Origin: Gephyromycinifex aptenodytis
GTDB lineage: Bacteria > Actinomycetota > Actinomycetes > Actinomycetales > Dermatophilaceae
Assembly (NCBI RefSeq): GCF_012277275.1
Contig: NZ_CP051155.1
Location: 2,046,001-2,110,000 of the forward strand
DNA length: 64,000 nucleotides
Direction: 5' to 3'
The notes beneath the pieces were generated by a model. That model was not told the origin of the DNA, ran no database searches, and worked only from the letters and a program-made list of their open reading frames with translations. A program made the translations under genes and the position numbers. Below, piece after piece: positions 43,162-52,107 of this stretch (position 1 is the stretch's first letter; every line of letters starts with the position of its first letter).

Positions 43162-43183
43162 TTCTGCACGAAATCGTGCAGAA
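43162..43183. promoter_or_regulatory. operator-like palindrome 1 of the DeoR region
   Basis: TTCTGCACGA-AA-TCGTGCAGAA is a perfect 10-bp inverted repeat with a 2-base centre. It shares GCACGAAnnCGT with two further sites, at 43197-43208 and 43304-43318. Confidence 0.65.
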
Positions 43184-43196
43184 ATCTCACCGTCGC

Positions 43197-43208
43197 GCAC
43201 GAATCCGT
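43197..43208. promoter_or_regulatory. operator-like site 2 of the DeoR region
   Basis: GCACGAATCCGT repeats the left half of site 1 and matches site 3 over eleven of twelve bases, but its right arm is degenerate (CCGTTCC). Confidence 0.45.
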
Positions 43209-43303
43209 TCCTGTCAACCGTTACGCCAGCATCTGAGCCGGTGAGATGGGTCGCATCAAGGCCCTTGGGGACGGGTTTCGGCGGGTACGGTGGGAACCGG
43301 GTA

Positions 43304-43318
43304 CACGAATCCGTGCAG
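43304..43318. promoter_or_regulatory. operator-like site 3 of the DeoR region
   Basis: CACGAATCCGTGCAG lies 26 bases before the DeoR ATG. CACG and CGTG are its symmetrical parts. The position suggests autoregulation. Confidence 0.55.
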
Positions 43319-43343
43319 GCGGCACGTAAAAGAAGGAGCGCTG

Positions 43344-44120
43344 ATGCGGCTCACTGAGCGACAGCGACTCATCATGGGGCAATTGCGCTCGGGTGATTAC
43401 GTCGAGGTCAAAGATCTGGCATCGGGGCTGGGCGTTGATGTCTCGACGATCCGGCGCGACCTGCAGGCCTTGGGCAAACACGATCTGGTGGACCGCCTGC
43501 ACGGCGGGGTCCGGCTTCGCCAGGACGAGCCTGCGCAGCCGGCAGCACCACGGGTGGAGCAAGGGCATCTCGCGGTCGCATCCACTGCGAGACGGATGGT
43601 CCGCAGCGGAGACTCCCTCATCCTGGGCAGTGGCCCGATTTGCGACCAATTAGTCCCGCTGCTGTTCGACCTGGAAGACCTCAGCCTGATCACCAACGAT
43701 CTGCGCTCCGCGCAGGCACTGGCCCACCACCGCGGGTTCAAAGTGATCGTGGCCCCGGGAGAGTTGCGCGACGGCTCGTCCGCCCCCACCACCTCCGGCT
43801 CCCTGACGGCCGACTTCTACCAGGCGCAGCGCGCCGACTGGGTCTTCCTCGAGGTCGACGGGCTTCACCCGTACGCCGGCCTGACCACGACGGCACCGTG
43901 GCGGGTCTCGGCGCAGCGGGCGATGCTGCAAGCCGGCAAACGCCGCTGCGTCCTGGCTCTCAGTCAGAGCTTCGGGCGCCGATGCGTCGGTTTCATCGCC
44001 GAGATCGACGCGGCGGACCTCATCGTCACCGACGAGCAACTACCGGATGAGGAGTTGCCGGCCTTCCGCGGCAAGGTCGTCCGCTCCAGCCTTGATCCAC
44101 TGGACGATTGGCGCCGCTGA
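43344..44120 (+). CDS. DeoR-family regulator of the sugar operon
   Basis: This 258-residue repressor has an N-terminal winged helix about 1-57 (ERQRLIMGQLRSGDYVEVKDLA, then VDVSTIRRDLQAL, and LHGGVRL) and a DeoRC sugar-phosphate-binding domain about 75-235 (SLILGSGPICDQLV, SLITNDLRSAQAL). AAGGAG precedes ATG 43344. The inducer is probably the phosphorylated sugar made by the FGGY kinase at the other end of the divergent operon. Confidence 0.9.
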   Translation: MRLTERQRLIMGQLRSGDYVEVKDLASGLGVDVSTIRRDLQALGKHDLVDRLHGGVRLRQDEPAQPAAPRVEQGHLAVASTARRMVRSGDSLILGSGPICDQLVPLLFDLEDLSLITNDLRSAQALAHHRGFKVIVAPGELRDGSSAPTTSGSLTADFYQAQRADWVFLEVDGLHPYAGLTTTAPWRVSAQRAMLQAGKRRCVLALSQSFGRRCVGFIAEIDAADLIVTDEQLPDEELPAFRGKVVRSSLDPLDDWRR

Positions 44121-44410
44121 GCTCGATACCGGCGCCCACCGTTGCGGGGGCTCGCACTTGCTGCCTGCGAGGTCGCGCCGCAACGCCCGCCGCAGAGCTC
44201 GCCCACAAGAGCAAGATGAGCCTGCCGAACAGCAGCGGGATGCCCGCGGTGCCCAGGCCCGTCACGACCCACTGCGGGCGCGCACATCGGGTGCACGGAA
44301 CCATCCGGGAAGGGCCATCGCAGCCGCGCCGCCCTCGTGCAGCTTCGTAAGGGGACCTACCTGCGCCCCGTTCGGCGCCCGTAGCGGAGCGGCTCCGGCC
44401 ACCCCAGACG

Positions 44411-46714
44411 TCAGCGCGGGGTGGGGTCCTGCACCCGCCACAGCGCCGAGGGCCACCACACCCGCCGCCCGACCAGGGTGAAGATCGCCGGGATGACCAG
44501 GGTGCGCACCACGAAGGTGTCCAGCAGGATGCCCAAACCGACGATGATGCCCAGTTGCGTCAGTGTGATCAGCGGCAGCACCCCCAGGACCGCGAACACC
44601 GCAGCAAGGACCACGCCCGCACTGGTGATGACCCCGCCGGTGAGCGCGACCGCACGCACGATGCCGTCCTTGGTGCCGTGCGCCGGGGTTTCCTCCCGGG
44701 CCCGGGTGACGAGGAAGATCGTGTAATCGACGCCCAGCGCCACCAGGAACAGGAACGCGAACAGCGGTGTCGAGGTGTCGATCGCCGGGAAGCCGAGGAT
44801 GTGGATGGACAGCCACGCTCCGGCGCCGATCGCCGCCACCGCCGACAAGGTGGTGGCCACGATGAGCAGCAACGGCGCCCACAGCGCCTGTAGCAGCACG
44901 AACAGCACCAGCAGGACGACTCCCAGAATCAGCGGGAACAAGAGCAACTCATCGGCACGAGAGGCATCACGGCTGTCCAGGTCTTTGGCGTCCGAGCCAC
45001 CCACGATCGCCTCAGCGCCCGGCACTGCCCGCACCGAGGCCCGCAGGTCCTGCACCGAGGCGAGCGCTTCGGAGGTGCCCGGCTCGGCTTCCAGTACCAC
45101 TCGCCAGCGGGTCAAGCCGCCCTCGGACACGCCGGTGGGCGCGGCATGCTCCACCCCTGAAGTAGCGGTGATCGCCTCCTGCACTGCTGGCGCCGCTTCG
45201 GTGTGCGCCACCACGCTCGTCGGGGTGGATTCCCCGGCCGGGAAGTGCGCCCGCAGTGTCTCAAAACCCTCGACCGCTTCGGCTTTGACCCGGAACTGGT
45301 CGATCTGGTCGAGCCCGATGCGGACCCCGAAGAGGCCGGAGGCGAACAGCAGCAGGATGGGGATGGTGGCCAGCAGCACGGCCAACGGTCGCGCAGCAAC
45401 GAACGTGGCCACCGTGAACCAGCCGCCGCGAGCGGCGGGTTCAGGGTCGCCGTCGCGAGGGATGAAGGGCCAGAACAACCGTCGCCCTGCCAGGGCCAGC
45501 GCCGGCGGCAGGACGAACAACCCGAACAGGACGGCTACCAGCAGGCCCACCGCCCCGGCGAAGCCGAGCAGGCGGGTGTTGGGCAGGGTCGCGAACAACA
45601 ACATGAGCAGCGCCAGCACGACGGTCACATTCGAGGCCAGGATCGCCGGTCCGGCGCCGCGCACAGCCCGCGCCAACGCCAGGCGATGATCGGGGGTGCG
45701 CCGTAGTTCTTCGCGGTACCGCGAGACGAGCAGGAGGGCGTAATTCGTGCCCGCCCCGAAGACGAGCACACTGGTTATCCCGCCGGTGGACCCATCCAGT
45801 GGAAAACCCAACGCGGCGGCGAGGTTCTCGGTTAGCACGGCGGCAGTGCGGTCGGCCAAGGCCACCACGATCAGCGGGAGCAGCCACAGGATCGGGGAAC
45901 GGTAGGTGATGAGCAGCAACACGGCGACCACGAGCGCAGTGCTGGCCAGTAGCTGGAAGTCGGCGCCCTTGAAGGCATTTGCGATGTCGGCCCCGAACGC
46001 GGGCCCGCCGGTGACCTGCACCTGCAGCGACTCGGGCAGGTCCGCGGCGGCGGCAGCTCGGATCTGGTCCACGACGGCAGTCAGTTCGAAACCGGACAGT
46101 TCGGAGTTCAGCGGGATGGTCGCGATGGCCGCCTTAGCGTCAGGGGCGGGGATGAGCACCGGCGGCCCGGCCGGGGCCGCGTCATCCTGCGGGCGACCCG
46201 GCGCACCGGTGGGGGCAGGTGCGCCCACGGGCGCCGACGCTGCCGGCGCGGTGGGGGCTGCAGTGGGGGCGCCGGGAGCCGGCGCCTGAGAGGTGGGGCC
46301 ACCGGCGCCAGCAGGGGACGCCGGGCCGGCAGGCTCAGCGGAGGCTGGAACGCCCCGGTCGACCTGCATCGCCCGCTCGCGGGACTGCGCCGCGGCAGTG
46401 AGGTCAGCCGGGCTCAACGGCTGGGCGTCACGGCGGCTGAATACGGCGATCGCGGGCACCACCCCCGAATCAGGGAAGGTTGCCAGCGCCTTGTCCACCT
46501 GAGCGGATTCAGCATTCGCAGGCAAGGTGTCGGGCGAGGCGGTGCCGCCCTCGGGTGAACCAATTGCCATCACGGCGCCGACGAGCAACAGGGCCAGTAG
46601 CAGCAGGAAGGCCGAGCCACGACGAGAGACCAACCGCGCCAGACTCGGCCAGGGCCCGCGGGCTGACGACTGCAGATTGCGGGAGGAGTGAGGCGTGCTG
46701 GCAGTCGAGCTCAT
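44411..46714 (-). CDS. MMPL/RND-family transporter
   Basis: This 767-residue exporter has about 12 transmembrane helices arranged as two MMPL halves, with loops at about 60-240 and 430-560. The first loop carries an Ala/Pro/Gly-rich insert (about residues 122-190) that looks disordered. VFGAGTNYALLLVSRYREEL near 325 and LVALGVDYTIFLVTRAREE near 650 are the family's GxxxDY-type blocks; the first has N in place of D (TNY), so the proton relay may rest on the second. The start could be ATG 46714 or 46732. It is divergent from a MarR regulator. Lipid or drug export is possible. Confidence 0.85.
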   Translation of the reverse strand: MSSTASTPHSSRNLQSSARGPWPSLARLVSRRGSAFLLLLALLLVGAVMAIGSPEGGTASPDTLPANAESAQVDKALATFPDSGVVPAIAVFSRRDAQPLSPADLTAAAQSRERAMQVDRGVPASAEPAGPASPAGAGGPTSQAPAPGAPTAAPTAPAASAPVGAPAPTGAPGRPQDDAAPAGPPVLIPAPDAKAAIATIPLNSELSGFELTAVVDQIRAAAAADLPESLQVQVTGGPAFGADIANAFKGADFQLLASTALVVAVLLLITYRSPILWLLPLIVVALADRTAAVLTENLAAALGFPLDGSTGGITSVLVFGAGTNYALLLVSRYREELRRTPDHRLALARAVRGAGPAILASNVTVVLALLMLLFATLPNTRLLGFAGAVGLLVAVLFGLFVLPPALALAGRRLFWPFIPRDGDPEPAARGGWFTVATFVAARPLAVLLATIPILLLFASGLFGVRIGLDQIDQFRVKAEAVEGFETLRAHFPAGESTPTSVVAHTEAAPAVQEAITATSGVEHAAPTGVSEGGLTRWRVVLEAEPGTSEALASVQDLRASVRAVPGAEAIVGGSDAKDLDSRDASRADELLLFPLILGVVLLVLFVLLQALWAPLLLIVATTLSAVAAIGAGAWLSIHILGFPAIDTSTPLFAFLFLVALGVDYTIFLVTRAREETPAHGTKDGIVRAVALTGGVITSAGVVLAAVFAVLGVLPLITLTQLGIIVGLGILLDTFVVRTLVIPAIFTLVGRRVWWPSALWRVQDPTPR

Positions 46715-46726
46715 TTCGCCACGATA

Positions 46727-46757
46727 TCTCATTGACTTAAAGGTCAAGCGAATGAGA
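46727..46757. promoter_or_regulatory. nested inverted repeats, candidate MarR operator
   Basis: Outer arms TCTCATT (46727-46733) and AATGAGA (46751-46757) enclose inner arms TTGAC (46732-46736) and GTCAA (46743-46747). TTGACT also reads as a -35 box toward marR. It covers an alternative start of the MMPL gene, favouring ATG 46714. Confidence 0.55.
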
Positions 46758-46780
46758 CATATGCGCTCTAGACTGCCTCA

Positions 46781-47284
46781 ATGACCGAGGACCTCCCTGC
46801 TGCTGCGCAGAGCTCGCGCCTTGAGCGGGAACAGAGCCTCGGCCAAGTGCTGGCGGCCCTGTCCCATGCCTCCACCCATATCGAGCATCGCTTCAGCGCC
46901 CACGAGAAGCTGCACTCCACCGACTTTCGCGCGCTGACTGCGATCTACGTCGCCGAGAACGAAGGCGCCCCCCTGAGCGCCAGCGCCCTGGCCGCCGAGC
47001 TGGACCTGTCCACCGGGGCCGTCACCTACCTGGTCGAGCGCCTGGTCACCTCCGGGCATGTGCAGCGCGACAAAGATCCCAAAGACCGGCGCAAAGTGAT
47101 CCTGCGCTATGCCGAACACGGCTACGCCGTCGCTGCAGGCTTCTTTGGACCGCTGGCCGCACATACCCACGCCGCGTTGGCAGCCCACAGCGACGCCGAG
47201 ATCGAGGCCGCCATCCGCGTCATCACCTCAGCGACCGCGGCGATACGCGCCTACGACCGGGAACTCGCCGACACCGGCAGCTAG
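46781..47284 (+). CDS. MarR-family regulator
   Basis: This 167-residue winged-helix dimer has recognition region LSASALAAELDLSTGAVTYLVERLV near 65-88 and wing KDPKDRRKVILRY near 98-110. It faces the MMPL transporter across 66 bases and probably represses it until a toxic ligand binds. Confidence 0.88.
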   Translation: MTEDLPAAAQSSRLEREQSLGQVLAALSHASTHIEHRFSAHEKLHSTDFRALTAIYVAENEGAPLSASALAAELDLSTGAVTYLVERLVTSGHVQRDKDPKDRRKVILRYAEHGYAVAAGFFGPLAAHTHAALAAHSDAEIEAAIRVITSATAAIRAYDRELADTGS

Positions 47285-47300
47285 CCGCTCCCAGCGCACA

Positions 47301-48974
47301 TCAGCGCTGTCGAGACCCGGCCACGAGTTGGAACCACAAGAACATTGCAGCGGCCAACAATCCCGAGGTCGGTTCACCCAGCAGCGCCAAAGCCACCGGG
47401 ATCGCTGCGATGTCCGGCCCACGGACGAGAGCCGCGACGACCCCCACCGGCATCGCTCCCATCGGCGTCACCGCCACCGAAGCGGCCGCCGTAGCCATCT
47501 CCGATGGCTTGGCGCAGCGCAAGATAGCGGCATAGCACGCCAAAGTGAGCACCGACCACACCTGGCTGTCCAGCCCGGCCAGCCCGAATGCCAGTGCAGT
47601 CCACACCGACACCACCAGGGCTGGGGCCAACAGCAGCGCCAACCGCGCAGCCATCGGAGTCAGCGGCAAACCTCGCTGCAAGGCAGCAGCCCGGGTCCAG
47701 GTGCGTAACCCGGACGACAACGTGTTTCCGATCCCCACCGCCAACAGCAACGCGACCACGCTGGCCACCTTCGGCCCCAGCAGGGAGGCGACCACCGCCG
47801 GGATCGGTACCCAGGCCATTGCCACCAGCAAGGGCAACGGCCGCCGCGCCAGCCGACGCAGGTCGGTGCGCATCAACGCCCACGCTCCTCGCCCGCCCAT
47901 TCGCCGCGAACGGAACCACCCCCGCCTGGCCAGCGAGCGGCGCTCAGCCAAGGCCGATGAAGCGGAGATGTCGAGCATGAGGGTGGAGGAGATCAACGCC
48001 TCCGCCACTTCGCCCCCTCTGGCCAGCTCGGCAGCGGGAACCCGGCGGGCAGAGTCAGCCACCCGGCGCGCCAACAGCAGCGCCGAGGCAGCCCCCAGCA
48101 AGGCCGCCGCCAGGAGCAGGGGCGGCAACAGCTGCGCGAAGGCACCGACCATGTGAGCGGATCCGGTCGGGAACAACGCTGTGCTGGAAGGGTTCACGGC
48201 CGCGAACAGCAACAGCGAGCCGCAGCCCAACAAGGCGCCGCCGCAGCGAACCACCAGCGCCGAAGCGTTGCGGCGCGACTGCAGCACCGCCGCGGCAAGG
48301 ACCAGGTTGGCCCCCAGCAGCCCCCCGGTCACCGCGCACGACACCACCAGCCCCGCCACCTCAGCGCCGGATCCGAACCCAGCCAAGGCCGCTGCCCCAC
48401 CGCACAACGCACCGGCCACCGCACAACCGAGAACGATCGCCCCCAACGGGCCACGAACGACAACAGCGCGATCCGCCGGGGATTCGCCGAGAAACACCCG
48501 GCGGGCACGCCCCAGGCCCAGGGGACCGAGCAACCCGGCCAACAGCAGCACCCCGCCGATAGCTGCCGCGCTGATTCCCAAACCCAGCATCGAGCGCAGC
48601 GTCGGGGTGCAGGCAGCACAGGTGGGAGTGAAGACCCCTCGCATCCCAGAAAAGCCCATCGCCGCAACGAGTACAAGCGCCAGGAAGACGATGTAGATCT
48701 CACCGAAACGTCCGACGTCGCCACGGACCTTAGCTTCGGCGCGCTGGGCGTCGGTGATGGTGTCGAAGGCATCCAGCGCCCAGGTCCGACGCTCGGCCAG
48801 ATCCGCGAGCTGATTCGGCATCGGCGGCGGCATCGGCACCCCACCGCCCCACCGGCGCAAGGCTCCCGGCTCCGGCGCGAAGGGGAGATCCTCTGGGGCG
48901 AAGTCGCCGAGTTCTTCGCGGTCGCGGGGGTCCTCGGGGTCCGTTGGCGGCGGCGGTTCCGGCGATCCGCTCAC
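47301..48974 (-). CDS. large ABC-exporter membrane subunit (DUF6297-like)
   Basis: This 557-residue membrane protein has a Pro/Glu-rich cytoplasmic N-terminus of about 95 residues and then about 12 hydrophobic segments. No enzyme motif is visible. Two cysteines lie close in the first external loop (PTCAACTP). It overlaps the ATPase gene by four bases, so the two form an ABC export system of unknown substrate. DUF6297 assignment is from pattern memory. Confidence 0.65.
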   Translation of the reverse strand: MSGSPEPPPPTDPEDPRDREELGDFAPEDLPFAPEPGALRRWGGGVPMPPPMPNQLADLAERRTWALDAFDTITDAQRAEAKVRGDVGRFGEIYIVFLALVLVAAMGFSGMRGVFTPTCAACTPTLRSMLGLGISAAAIGGVLLLAGLLGPLGLGRARRVFLGESPADRAVVVRGPLGAIVLGCAVAGALCGGAAALAGFGSGAEVAGLVVSCAVTGGLLGANLVLAAAVLQSRRNASALVVRCGGALLGCGSLLLFAAVNPSSTALFPTGSAHMVGAFAQLLPPLLLAAALLGAASALLLARRVADSARRVPAAELARGGEVAEALISSTLMLDISASSALAERRSLARRGWFRSRRMGGRGAWALMRTDLRRLARRPLPLLVAMAWVPIPAVVASLLGPKVASVVALLLAVGIGNTLSSGLRTWTRAAALQRGLPLTPMAARLALLLAPALVVSVWTALAFGLAGLDSQVWSVLTLACYAAILRCAKPSEMATAAASVAVTPMGAMPVGVVAALVRGPDIAAIPVALALLGEPTSGLLAAAMFLWFQLVAGSRQR

Positions 48975-49615
48975 GCGATCTCCTCCAGGTGCACGACGCG
49001 GGCCCCCGTCGAGCGGACCAGTTCGGGATCGTGGGAGGCCATCACAACGGTGCGCCCGGAGTCAGCCAGGCCGCGCAGGTAGGTCGCCAGCCAGGCCCGA
49101 CCCGCCTCATCGAGGCGCTGCTCCGGCTCGTCGAGGAACAGCAGGTCGAAGGGGCGCACGAGGGTCGTGGCCAGACCGAGACGCCGGCGCTGCCCCGAAC
49201 TCAGGGTGTCAGGCACCTGGTCGCCGACATGAGTCAAGGCCAGCGCTGCGAGGGCGTCATCGACGATGTCCTCATCGGTGTCGTTGCCGTGGGCCCGAGC
49301 CAGCAGATCGAGGTGCTCCCAGACCGTCACATCGGTGAAGTACGCCATGTCATCCAGCACGGCCGCCACCCGGCGGCGAATGCCGGGGTCGGTGTCGCGC
49401 ATCGGTTCCCCATCCAGGGTGACCGTTCCCTCGTCGAGGTCCTCAGCACCGACGATGCAACGCAGCAGGGTGGTTTTACCGGCGCCGTTGGATCCCAGCA
49501 GCGCCACGACCTCTCCCGGGTCGGCGTGGAAGCTCACCTCGTTCAGCACGCTGCGTCCAGAGAAGGCCTTACTCAGCCGTCGAACCTGCAATCGTGCCCC
49601 GCAGCTGCGCGTCAT
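48971..49615 (-). CDS. ABC transporter ATP-binding protein
   Basis: This 214-residue ATPase has Walker A GSNGAGKTTLLRC near 38-50, signature LSSGQRRRLGLA near 128-139 (S in place of the first G) and Walker B LLFLDEPEQRLD near 149-160. It is coupled to the membrane subunit next to it. Confidence 0.9.
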   Translation of the reverse strand: MTRSCGARLQVRRLSKAFSGRSVLNEVSFHADPGEVVALLGSNGAGKTTLLRCIVGAEDLDEGTVTLDGEPMRDTDPGIRRRVAAVLDDMAYFTDVTVWEHLDLLARAHGNDTDEDIVDDALAALALTHVGDQVPDTLSSGQRRRLGLATTLVRPFDLLFLDEPEQRLDEAGRAWLATYLRGLADSGRTVVMASHDPELVRSTGARVVHLEEIA

Positions 49616-49636
49616 TCCCTCACGGTATCCCCGGAC

Positions 49637-51286
49637 TCAGGTGGTGAAGTGCCGGACCAGATCCTCCAGCCGCTGCGCGTGGGCGTTGACGTCGTCGGCG
49701 CGCGCTTGCACCGCGGTGGTCTTCTCCAACGTCGCGGCGTATCCGCGCACGCTGCCGCCCACGGTCGTGGCGATTTCCCCGGCTCCGGTGGCTGCGTCTT
49801 GGACGTTGCGGCCCATCTCGTTCGTGGTCGCCGTCTGCTCCTCCACCGCCGAAGCGATCGTGGCCTGAGTGTCGTTGATCTGAGCAATGATCGAAGAAAT
49901 CTGACTGATCGCAGCAACAGCGGCCTGAGTATCAGCCTGAATAGCCTCCACCCGCGAACCGATGTCCTCAGTGGCCTTACTCGTCTCCTGCGCCAAATCC
50001 TTCACCTCATTCGCCACCACCGCGAAACCCTTACCAGCCTCACCAGCACGGGCAGCCTCGATCGTGGCGTTCAACGCCAACAGGTTCGTCTGCTCAGCAA
50101 TACTCGTGATCGTCTTGATGACATTCCCGATCTCAATACTGGACTCACCCAACTTCGCCACCGTCGCATTCGTCTGATCCGCCACCGCCACCGCCGAAGC
50201 AGCAACCCCAGCAGCATCATTCGCCGACTTCGAAATCTCCCGAATCGAAGCCGTCATCTCCTCAGTACCAGCCGCAACCGTCTGAATGTTGCTGGAGACG
50301 TTCTCAGCCGAGGTGTGAATCCCCCCGGCGCGCGCGGCCCCGGTCTCGGCGTTGGAGCTGAGCTCGGCGATCATGGTGCGCAGCTCGTCGGTTGAGGCGT
50401 GAACGGCGGCGGTGGTTTCGACGACCTGACTGATCACGTTGGACATCGACAACCTGGCCCGGTCTGCGGCCTGAGCCATCTGCCCGATCTCGTCATTGCG
50501 GACGATCTGCGGTGCCACCGTCAAATCACCACGGCCCATGGCGTCGATCGTGCGTTGCAGCCCTGCGACGGCGCTGAGGATACGGCGCACGATGTAGGCC
50601 GTGAGCACGAACAGCGACAGGGCGAGGACCAGTAACAACACCAAGGTGATCACTCGGGCGCCGGCGATCTGCTGACCCATGTTCTGGGTCTCCGCGGTGA
50701 CCGCCTGATCGCTCTGCTGCACCATCTCCCCGGAGAGCTCCAACGCAGCCACGACCAAGTCTCGGGACTGGTCCATGAGTCGGTCCCCCGCAGCGTCACT
50801 GCTGGGGGATTCGGCGCGGTAGGTCTTGACCGCTTCAGCGTCAGCGGCCAGGTACTCGGCGTAGTTGTCGCGGATCTGGCTCAGTCGCTGCTGCTGGGTG
50901 GCGTCCAGATATTCGGTCGGGAACTCTTTGAGGTCGCGGGTGGTGGCGTCTGCAGCCTCCACGAAGCGTTTGCGTTTGACGGCGTCCTTCTCCAAGGCCT
51001 GCACACCCTGGGTCTTGTAGTCCAAGACGTAGTCCAGCTGACGGGCCCGCACCCGAGCGATCTGGTACTCGATGTTGCCGGACTTCCTCGCCGCGTGCGC
51101 CGAGCCCTCCACCTGCTGACTCTCCGCGCGCAGATTGCCCATGTTGAGCATGGACAGGCCCCCGAAGATCAGCAGACCGAGCAAGCCGATGAGCCCGATC
51201 GCGTACAACTGCGTGCGCAGGCTGGCTGTGCGCCCCGAGGGGGTGTGGTCCTGCGCTGCTGCAGACCCGATGGCCGTAGCGTTCAT
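49637..51286 (-). CDS. methyl-accepting chemotaxis protein
   Basis: This 549-residue transmembrane chemoreceptor has TM1 about 27-49, an extracytoplasmic four-helix sensor about 50-205, TM2 about 210-232, a HAMP domain to about 285 and the signalling coiled coil to the end. The tip reads [22 protein letters not shown], the invariant CheA/CheW-binding region. No pentapeptide tether for CheR is present; the tail is DLVRHFTT. Codons in the tip (roughly 49.88-50.31 kb) end in T far more often than elsewhere in the gene. No che genes are nearby. Confidence 0.92.
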   Translation of the reverse strand: MNATAIGSAAAQDHTPSGRTASLRTQLYAIGLIGLLGLLIFGGLSMLNMGNLRAESQQVEGSAHAARKSGNIEYQIARVRARQLDYVLDYKTQGVQALEKDAVKRKRFVEAADATTRDLKEFPTEYLDATQQQRLSQIRDNYAEYLAADAEAVKTYRAESPSSDAAGDRLMDQSRDLVVAALELSGEMVQQSDQAVTAETQNMGQQIAGARVITLVLLLVLALSLFVLTAYIVRRILSAVAGLQRTIDAMGRGDLTVAPQIVRNDEIGQMAQAADRARLSMSNVISQVVETTAAVHASTDELRTMIAELSSNAETGAARAGGIHTSAENVSSNIQTVAAGTEEMTASIREISKSANDAAGVAASAVAVADQTNATVAKLGESSIEIGNVIKTITSIAEQTNLLALNATIEAARAGEAGKGFAVVANEVKDLAQETSKATEDIGSRVEAIQADTQAAVAAISQISSIIAQINDTQATIASAVEEQTATTNEMGRNVQDAATGAGEIATTVGGSVRGYAATLEKTTAVQARADDVNAHAQRLEDLVRHFTT

Positions 51287-51402
51287 GTGAATGCTCCTGA
51301 GTGAGTTCCGACAGCGAACTCATCGGCATTCCAGCCCAGTACCAAAGGAATTGGCTGTCCTGGCGGGTCAGGTCAAGCTCCGGGGAGCCCCGCCCGGAGC
51401 AC

Positions 51403-52107
51403 CTACGCGCCGGGGTTGGGCACCGAGAAGTCGCCCGCGTCGCTCTGCGGGCTGCTCAACTTGTCCCGCGCCCACTTGGGCACGATGAACAGCCCGTCTG
51501 CGGTGACCGTCGTGCGCCCCTCTGCGTCCATGAGGCAACCTCGAACTTGGGTCTTCCACCCGTCGACGGACTCGACCCAGGCTTTCGCGCTGCCCGGACC
51601 CAGCGGGCTGGGCCGTTTGTACGCCATCGACAGCGAGGCAGTCATGCCGGGTTTGCCGATGAGGGCGGGCACCGTCCCGAGCATCTGATCAAGGATGAGC
51701 GCGATCACGCCGCCGTGGATGTGTCCCGGGGGGCCCTCGTAAGCGGCACCGAGGTCGAAGTTGGTTTCGCAGCGCCCAGCGGCGGCGTCCTTGATGATCC
51801 GCAGCGGTGGAGCGATGGGGTTGCGCGCACCCACCGCCGGGTTGCCGTGGTCGCGCAGACGCCCGTCGGACGTGACCTCCAACCCGAGGGGGCCTTCTTG
51901 GGCGACAGCGAGTAATTCGGCGGTGAGCTGCCGTACCCGCGTCGCCACCGCGCCGACATCCTCGGGCTGCAACCGGGTGCGAACACAGGCATCCACCATG
52001 GCGCGCACCGCGTCAGCCAGATCAGCGTTCGCGGCCTCTTCAATAGCCAGCTCAGCGGCGCGCTGCGGGTCCAGCGGGTCTTGAATCAGAAACATTCCGT
52101 CGGTCAC
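51403..52107 (-). CDS. hotdog-fold thioesterase, PaaI-like
   Basis: This 234-residue protein is longer than the usual 140 because of an N-terminal helical section of about 95 residues. The hotdog domain has GPPGHIHGGVIALILDQM near 127-144 (HGG active region) and AYKRPSPLGPG. It probably cleaves acyl-CoA. The GTG start overlaps the Fpg/Nei stop by four bases. Confidence 0.78.
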   Translation of the reverse strand: MTDGMFLIQDPLDPQRAAELAIEEAANADLADAVRAMVDACVRTRLQPEDVGAVATRVRQLTAELLAVAQEGPLGLEVTSDGRLRDHGNPAVGARNPIAPPLRIIKDAAAGRCETNFDLGAAYEGPPGHIHGGVIALILDQMLGTVPALIGKPGMTASLSMAYKRPSPLGPGSAKAWVESVDGWKTQVRGCLMDAEGRTTVTADGLFIVPKWARDKLSSPQSDAGDFSVPNPGA

